A stretch of DNA of 64,000 nucleotides from Fistularia commersonii (taxonomy: Eukaryota > Chordata > Actinopteri > Syngnathiformes > Fistulariidae): assembly GCA_037954325.1 (NCBI GenBank), contig JBBMNZ010000027.1:3327501-3391500 (forward strand), read 5' to 3'. Positions within the stretch are counted from its first letter, which is position 1. The number at the start of each line of letters is the position of its first letter. A program made the position numbers and the translations under genes. Positions 57,405 through 64,000 of this stretch are shown one piece after another. The notes beneath the pieces were generated by a model. That model searched no databases, was not told the origin of the DNA, and saw nothing but the letters and a program-made list of their open reading frames with translations.

Positions 57405-57419
57405 GCACCAGGGGGAGGG
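57405..57419 (+). promoter_or_regulatory. CTCF-like site
   Basis: GCACCAGGGGGAGGG agrees with the CTCF core at about 10-11 of 15 positions by hand. It has the opposite orientation to the CTCF-like words at 36635 and 49821. Weak. Confidence 0.2.
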
Positions 57420-58589
57420 CCATCTGAACCATCGCCATCTCAGCTCCCACCTCCGTAGCCTATTCTTCAACCTCAACTATTTACGATCTAGCTTCAGACG
57501 ACCGAACGTCGAGCGGATTTTTTCTACCCGCACGTTTCCACGCCGGGTGAAATATGTTAAAGCCGCGGTTTATTTATTCAGAAAAATAAACTGTACTGTA
57601 TTTTGTCCGTTTGTCACCGAGCAGATGCTGAATTATACAACCGTTCAAATCCTGCGCGCCCCGTGGATTCTTAAATTCAGGGGAGCGACCGAAGGGGAAA
57701 CGGCAGCAAAATACGCGACTATTTTTTAACTATATATGTTAGAGAATGAAATGCTTTACAACTGCAAACAAGAATTATTCAGTGGCGAGGGGGGAAAAGG
57801 CTGTGCAGGTAGCAGTGAGTGCGCCACCGCCTCCGAACAGAGGACGTGAGCTCATGTCCAGGGCAACATCCCCCTCTGCAGGCAAAGAGAACACCGTCAC
57901 TCTCGGCTCAGAGCTGCTTTCTAAACTAAGATGGAGCCTCAGAGGCCATTTCCTTCATTACTCCCCTTTTATTTCCCGTCACTCGGTGTTCATTTGCGGC
58001 AGTCTCGGGACTGCATTTTCAGGGGAGAGGAGATGTCCGCGGGGCGGAGAGAACAAACCCCGATCGTCCGTCGACGACCCGCGTGGCACGGGAGCAGCAC
58101 ACGCGGCTTCGATGCGGGGAGGCTCCGATGTTGCAGAGTAGGAAGGGGAAATTACATCAACCGATTTCCCCGATTGTCGGGTTAAGCTCCGGTCCCGTCC
58201 ATTTCCCCCCTCGTAATTGTGGGATGAGAGCAATTTCCAGTTCAAATCGCCTTGACAGGACAGCTCGGTGGCTGTTGCTCCGCTCCTTCTTACCGCACAA
58301 GAAAATATTTATTTGCAGTTTTCGACCGAGCCCCGAACCTTAAAAAAAGACTCCTGACCGGTCCCAATTTAATGATACCGAGTTAAAATGCAGCCGGTTT
58401 AAAATGCAGCTTTATTCAAATCGCCGGCGCTCCGACAAATTGGATTGTGGTCCGAGCGAAAGCGAAAGTGCCTCCATGTTTTCAAGGCCCGGCGCTGATT
58501 TTTGCCTCGCCGCTGATGACATTTGGACGCCTGCGTCTTGATTTAAAAACCTCGAGAAATGCAACATAAACAGAGGAGATTAAACATCA
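57420..58589. other. Noncoding DNA, CpG-rich in part
   Basis: About 57980-58220 is CpG-rich. A short duplication TAAAATGCAGC occurs at 58384-58394 and 58400-58410. The 131-codon frame 57746-58141 has no family match. Confidence 0.42.
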
Positions 58590-58705
58590 GAGTGGATCTG
58601 GATCGTTGGATGACCCTGCCAGCGTCAACATCTGTAAGCGGTCCGGGGAATAAAGGTTATGGGGATCAATACCTCTGCTTTTTAGCTTTGCGCTGTGTGT
58701 CAAAA
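58590..58705. promoter_or_regulatory. Candidate conserved noncoding block
   Basis: Repeat-free block with GGATCGTTGGATGACCC, GAATAAAGGTTATGGGG and GATCAATACCTC. Low confidence. Confidence 0.25.
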
Positions 58706-59421
58706 AGATTTTCAGCCTGAATGAGAAGTAACCCTGAATCCCTGAATTCAAACTGCAGGCCAATGTTTCAGCTACATCTTGAAAGGCTAGGTGAGTTAAA
58801 ATTGTGAAGAAATCAATAACTAAATTCTATGAAAAATAAAAAACTAGCATAGCGTATAATGATGATAATAATAATAATAACAAGAATAATGAAGAAACAA
58901 ATTAAAAAATCCTCCAGTTCGCCAAAATACACTGCTAAAACCCAAACGTGCACCAGTGCTGACACATTTGTGTTTCATATTACAGTTACCAGATAACCAA
59001 TATTGTCACATTGTAATGTAAATGGCAGATATTAAACTCGATTAAAAAAAGATCTCTTCCGCAGCACTATTTCCTTTTTTTTTGGCGCCAATTGATCCAG
59101 TGATTGACCCGGCGCTTCCCTCTCTGTGTTCCCCAAGAATTTACAGCTGAGCCTTTGAATCAACTTATGCTTTAGCGCAAGCCCTCGACTCCAAGGTTAT
59201 TTCCTCCGGATTCCCTATAAGTTCCTTAAAGAAGAGCGAGCATTTGGAATACATATTATACATAAAAACTCAGTCAAATAAACTAACAAAAGTTAGGGGA
59301 TCAGGAGCATAAAAGCATTCCTGGACTTACTGGAACCACATGATGAGCCCGGTGTCTTTGGGAGCAGAAGCTCCGAGATGTTCGGCACATTTCAGACGCT
59401 GGCTTTAGATTCTTCTTTTAG
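58706..59421. other. AT-rich noncoding DNA
   Basis: (ATA)n-like short repeat at about 58863-58880, then unique DNA. A fair splice-acceptor-like TTCTTCTTTTAG ends at 59421. Confidence 0.4.
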
Positions 59422-59883
59422 AAGATTATCTTTCGGGCTTTGAAGCTCCGAACCCACCTGCTTCAATCCCAGCAGCACTACCCCTCTGGTTCTCAGGCTG
59501 CAGTACCATTGGTCAACATAAACAGCACCTATGAGCCTTGCCCTCGGGGGAATTCCCATTTATTACTGGCCAAATCTGTGCAGAAGCTCTGCGCGGATCT
59601 TCAAAAAGCACTGGAGAATATGCCCCCTAGAAAATGGGAATCATTTAAGAGTTTCGGGAAACCTGAAATAATTCAAAGTGTATGGATAAATCATTTTTTT
59701 CTCCTTGATCCCTCGCTGTGGAATATAATTCGACAGAAAAACCAGCTCAGCCCATACAAAGCAGAGTCTCACAGATGGCACATCGAAAAACATAAAGAAA
59801 AGCGTGTCGCTTCATTGCCGGATCCTGATGAAATGTGGGTGTACTCTGCATTCGAGTACTGTAAACAAAGAGGCCGATATTAA
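59422..59883 (+). other. Longest non-repetitive open frame, unrecognised
   Basis: A frame of 153 sense codons runs from an acceptor-like site at 59421 to a TAA at 59881-59883. It has no in-frame upstream ATG: the first in-frame codon after the acceptor is AAG, and the 147-codon version would start at TTG. It is not low-complexity and has four Trp and several Lys/Glu/His residues. I recognise no domain. An AATAAA lies downstream at 60408-60413. A frame this long is expected about once by chance in 64 kb on two strands, so it may be noncoding. Confidence 0.15.
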
Positions 59884-61729
59884 AACAAAACAAACAGGCA
59901 GCGTTAGTCATCTAACGGTATCGCGGTAACGGTTTCACTCATGTCTCTTTTCCCTCTAGCTCAGCAAAGTGTCATTCAAGGCTCCCGTCGTTTCTTTATT
60001 GCTATTTACTGTAATGCCGACGGAGGACCGGTTGGATTCGGACTTGGCCCGCGCGAGTCCGGGTAATCCAAATCAGAGATTTAAGACCGCCAAACAAAGA
60101 GGTCCGGGTTTTACCGTGAACGACCCGATTCTTCCATCCTAGAACCGGTGCGGCGTCGTATACGAGCAAAGAGAGTAAATCAAACGTGGGATAATTTCAT
60201 CTCAGGATGCTTTGGCTGGAATGCAAACTTCCAGTGCTCACTGTGTGCGCTTCTGGATCGCTGTTCAAATTCACTCCACAATCGCAAAGAAACCTCGGAC
60301 GATGTTAAAATGTTTCGGCAGAAACCCGAAAAGTAGGAAGACGGCCGTCGTTTCACAAAAGGCGGCCTCGGCAGGAGAGGGAAAACACGGGGTTACATTT
60401 TATTTTAATAAACCATATGTTCACCACGGCCGGACTGCAGCCAAATGCCAGCGGAGACGCAATTTATGCGAGTAAATGTCGGGCGAAGGATCTAATATGA
60501 AGAGAGGTCGTCTGACACGCCCTTTTCCCAGGTGGAGGCGATGGAAACGGGCCGGCCGTGGTCACTCGGCATTCAAATACATTCACCTCGACTTCCAGAG
60601 CCGCTCTCCGAGAGAGCGGGTCTCACTGACGCTCTGTGAAATCAGACCGTCTCTCTCTGCAGCGTTATGTCCGCGCACATTTCAAAAGGAAAAAACCACA
60701 GTTGAACATCTCGCACTATGGGGTGTCAGGGGGGTAATGCAATTGAGGTAGTTTGGTCGGTGAAATTATTCCCGAAGCAGGAGTGTCACATATACCCGAA
60801 GTTGTAAAGAAGAAGTGATTTAGGAAGTGACTTTCATTCAGACAAATTGAATTCAAATTGACATGACATTTGTCAGCCTTTCTTACCGGGGGGACTTAAT
60901 AACCAAAACAACTAAACAAAGAAATCTAATTTACGGCCACGTTACTGTCTGAGTCGTCCCAACGCAAACAATCTCAAATGAACGCAAACAATCTCGATCC
61001 TCTTTATTCCTGTGCTTGTGCACCCGTGCACTAACTCCACAGACTCGGCGAGACGGCGCGTTCCTCTGCCGGGCTTTGTGTGTAAATCCTTTTGTCGTTC
61101 CCTCTCTCGTAAAGTGTCACTGTCCTGATTACCCCGCACTGCGACACAGAGGCAAACGGGGAAGGAGCGCGGTGGGCTCCCCCCGATTGAGATGCTCACT
61201 GACCCTGCCACCATCACAAACCAGCATTCTGATCTAATATCATGACTGGCTGAGTGCGTCGGCGCGCTGCTCGGTACATTTCGGGACAAGCCGAAGCCCT
61301 CGCTCCAGCATCAATCCCCGGCCATCACAACAGGGGAAAAAAAACAACCCACTGTCTTATATAATCATATGCATTGCTGAATCGTATTAAAGGAGAACAA
61401 GTTATTACATATCTCTCCGAGGGCCAACTTACTTCGATTCTTATGATAATTAAGGCTGGGTAAAAGTTTATCGCTGATTTTGAAATCAAATTCTTTTGTT
61501 TTTCGATCGCCGTCTTATTTGCCGAGTCCTGATAACGGGTGAGTCGAATTAAATCAAAATAGACATAACTAAAGTTTTTACTGTTTCAAAACTCCAGACC
61601 GGAGTTTGTTATCCATCCGCTACCCCACACACACACTTCTTTTATATATTTTCTTTTGCATTTTTATTCCCAAGGCTCCGTCGTCTGCACCAGGTGGAAG
61701 GACTTCGAGGTCGATCAAATCAATAGTCT
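59884..61729. other. Noncoding DNA, CpG-rich in part
   Basis: Scattered CpG at 60000-60560. A 15-bp direct repeat AACGCAAACAATCTC occurs at 60961-60975 and 60981-60995. Otherwise unique, no gene. Confidence 0.45.
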
Positions 61730-61960
61730 GGAAATGTGTCATTTATTAAGCGGACAGATGCGATGGGCTAATGGTGGCCGTGAAGACATGCAGAGAAACT
61801 TGTGAGGGAACGAACCATTGAGCACTGCAGACACCATGAAACAGAGAGATGAACTCCAATTGAGAGTATGATTATCGGTCTGTAGCGCAGTCAACTTGGA
61901 TATCACAATGCCGCTTTCCAGAGCGAGACCTGTCAGCCACATTTGTGTCCGTGCAACTCT
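61730..61960. promoter_or_regulatory. Candidate conserved noncoding block
   Basis: Repeat-free block with CATTTATTAAGCGGACAG, GGGCTAATGGTGG, CTCCAATTGAGAG and GTATGATTATCGG. Enhancer-like. Conservation is not tested. Confidence 0.33.
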
Positions 61961-62209
61961 GTCTGAACCCTCTCAAACTTTGGCATTCGGTTTCAGCCAA
62001 CCAGCAAACGAGACCGACTTTTATTTTTTTTATTTTTTTATTTGTTCTAGAAAGTTTGTTTCACATAATCCCCCGCCCCTAATCTGCATGCCAAAACCGA
62101 GTTGCGTGTACCCAGTACCGGACTGGATCTGAGACAACCCCCGCCCCCGTCGTCTATCGCCGCCCGTGGAGCGGCGGCGCTCGGAAGCCAGTCGCACCAG
62201 GAACCGGAT
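61961..62209. other. Noncoding DNA
   Basis: T-run stretch at 62020-62046, then a small CpG-rich part. No gene. Confidence 0.4.
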
Positions 62210-62490
62210 GCATCCCGTGTCTGCTTGCATTAAATGAGAGACTGATGATGCTAATTAGGCAGCGTAAATTTACATCAGCAAATTATGTAAGCAGCTAGAG
62301 GGGTAATAAAGCGTGATACCAGTTAAATCACAGCTTGGCCAACGCTGCCCTGCCACTTCATGCTGATGTGGCCATGGTCGATCAAGCAGAGAAACCTCAA
62401 ATGCCAATTAGACATGAGTGGGTAATTGTGTCGGGGGGGCTGGTGGCACTGGGGACTTTGTAACAATGTCCTGAGGCACTTGGCGTTTCT
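62210..62490. promoter_or_regulatory. Candidate conserved noncoding enhancer block
   Basis: About 280 bp, repeat-free, with GCATTAAATGAGAG, GATGCTAATTAGGC (TAATTA at 62252-62257), AGCAAATTATGTAAGC, GGGGTAATAAAGCG, CAGTTAAATCACAGC, TGCCAATTAGAC and GGGTAATTGTG. At least four TAAT/ATTA homeodomain words plus CATCAGCAAAT-type words lie in a balanced background. Conservation is not tested. Confidence 0.46.
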
Positions 62491-63054
62491 ATCCCTCTTC
62501 GACACAGCGAGTGACACATCCGAGTTCCCCGATAGCGTTTCTCATTCTCTCACAGACACACATACAGAGGACGGGCTGTTCCAGGAAACATTCGGAGCGG
62601 GACGTTTAGATATTTGTCTCCTGATAAAAATAAGATCTATAACTTGTTCTGCATGGCATGGTAAACACATAGAGTGCAGTGAAGTAACGGTATGTGTACC
62701 TCCTTTATGACCTCCATCCTGACAGCAAAGATTTTATTGCACTACATCAAATAAACTCAAATCAGAGAATGTCGAACTAGGAAGTTTAAGTTGAAAGCAA
62801 TTGCTTATTCAATGATGGATCAGACCACAAGAGATGCCTCCGCTGTGTGGAGCTCCGTCCAAGACCGGATCACTCAACGGTGCTTCCAGATGCACAACTT
62901 AACAGAAGTTTGGTGTGTAAATCGTGTTTGACCGAAGTTGCATGAGTTAGTGGTTCTACCAACCAAAGAGCTAAGACCACGCAACACGGTGCTCCATTTA
63001 AACCACTCTACCCATCCCCCAATATTATATTGTTCTTTCAGTTATATTAGATAG
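62491..63054. other. Noncoding unique DNA
   Basis: Unique DNA, nothing recognised. Confidence 0.4.
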
Positions 63055-63200
63055 TGGCGGCACGGTGGTGCAGTGGTTGGTCCTTCCATCTCACAGTAAG
63101 ACGGCTCCTGTTTGGATTCTGATGGAGGCCTTATTATGTGGAATCTCCATATTCCCCCTGCGTCTACGTAGGCATAGATAAGGAATGAATGAACATAGAA
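63055..63200 (+). mobile_element. Truncated SINE, tRNA-like head preserved
   Basis: GTGGCGGCACGGTGGTGCAG, then TGGTTGG, is a good A-box head of the same family. Then come CATCTCACAGTAAGACGG, a degraded B box (GTTTGGATTCT), GTGGAATCTCCATATTCCC and CTGCGTCTACGTAGGC. The body is missing and the sequence jumps to a tail-like GATAAGGAATGAATGAAC, so an internal deletion is likely. Confidence 0.75.
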
Positions 63201-64000
63201 GAGTGTGTAGATGGTGATCATCATTGTGTTCCAATATGAGGAGAAATAAATGATTTTCTCATGCGGGTCTTTGGTGATCTTCCACCCATCTTGACTTTTC
63301 CCAGTTCCCGCTTTTGAACCAGGCCGCCAAAAAGTCCGCTAAATTAGTCTGCAACTTTGTCATAAATGAAGTTGTCAAAGTCCATATCGGACAGAATAAC
63401 TATGCCCTCATTGGACAACCGACAGCTTGTGTGGGTGGAGAGCGTGCTTGCGGTGTGGGCGCTTTCCTGTTTTTTATTAGACACAAAAGCCCTTGTCCTT
63501 CGAACTGACGTACATGCAAGGATGGGAAGAGTACCTTGGCAGAGGGCAAAAGGGTATAATTCATCACCTTGCCCTCATTTGCCATCCCGGCTAGATGTCC
63601 AGATAAAGACACATCGGGGGAAGCTGTTACAATCCAACGTCACATTAGTCACCCCCAAATAATTTGTCAAATTCTTTCTTTTTCAGTCCGGAAAGACAGA
63701 CAGGAGCCTTTCGTCTGCCCAAGTTTGAGGTTTTTGTGAAATACAGCTTTGGGACAGATAGATGAACAAATAAATAAAACCAATAGGAACTCCAGGCGTG
63801 CTTTGGTTATCAAGTTCCAGATTTTAATCTCCTAAATAAAACATACTTAACAAACAAACCTCAAACCTAATACATTTCAGCGGATGCTGTAAAAGATCTG
63901 GAGTTTTATCCCTCGCAGTCCGGCTGTTGTCATGAACAGTTGACAGCAATAGACCCCAAATAAATTCCAGGCTAAATGATGGCTTTCGAACAAAAATCAA
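63201..64000. other. Noncoding unique DNA, no gene seen
   Basis: The 98-codon frame at 63366-63662 has no recognised motif. The right end is AT-rich, with AAATAAATAAAA near 63768-63780. The window edge cuts no visible feature. Confidence 0.45.

Noticed and set aside
10050..63200. tRNA genes at A/B-box-like words
   Set aside because: Each lies at the head of a SINE, with degraded boxes and no cloverleaf I could complete.

Overview
The window looks like teleost fish nuclear DNA, most probably from a spiny-rayed (acanthomorph/percomorph) species. The grounds are several tRNA-derived SINE copies of a type common in fish, many long (CA)n/(TG)n, (AT)n and mononucleotide tracts, only moderate CpG loss, and no sign of bacterial, viral or organellar gene organisation. 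The species and locus are not identified.

No protein-coding gene can be supported on either strand. Open frames are short. The longest ones mostly run through low-complexity DNA (poly-T or poly-A tracts, CA/CT repeats, G-runs), many lack an ATG, and none carries a domain or family motif I recognise. I see no rRNA, no functional tRNA, no miRNA I recognise, no CRISPR array and no autonomous transposon protein.

Layout. 1-6.4 kb: unique noncoding DNA with short microsatellites. 6.4-7.0 kb: first enhancer-like block. 7-15 kb: unique DNA with a SINE at 10.05-10.36 kb, a regulatory-like block at 11.1-11.5 kb and a G-run at 11.8 kb. 15.2-17.0 kb: repeat-rich interval with (AT)n/(AC)n tracts and a minisatellite with units up to about 104 bp. 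17.4-33 kb: alternating enhancer-like blocks and SINE copies or fragments at 19.15, 20.6, 25.7 and 27.0 kb. 33-43 kb: polypurine/polypyrimidine tracts, long poly-A/T runs, further regulatory-like blocks and a perfect 17-bp hairpin at 42.53 kb. 43.8-53.7 kb: the densest mix of long (CA)n/(TG)n tracts and regulatory-like blocks, including a cluster of homeodomain cores at 44.7-45.0 kb. 53.7-64 kb: unique DNA with enhancer-like blocks near 55.8, 58.6, 61.8 and 62.3 kb and a short truncated SINE at 63.06 kb.

Interpretation (inference). A 64-kb gene-free stretch, punctuated by 100-750 bp blocks of balanced composition carrying TAATTA, octamer, forkhead and Hox/Pbx-like words, resembles the gene desert or very large intron around a vertebrate developmental regulator. 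The elements would act in cis on a gene outside the window. Conservation cannot be shown from one sequence, so these blocks are candidates only. Three weak exon-like signals (about 22.37, 37.91 and 59.42 kb) are reported as findings for checking.
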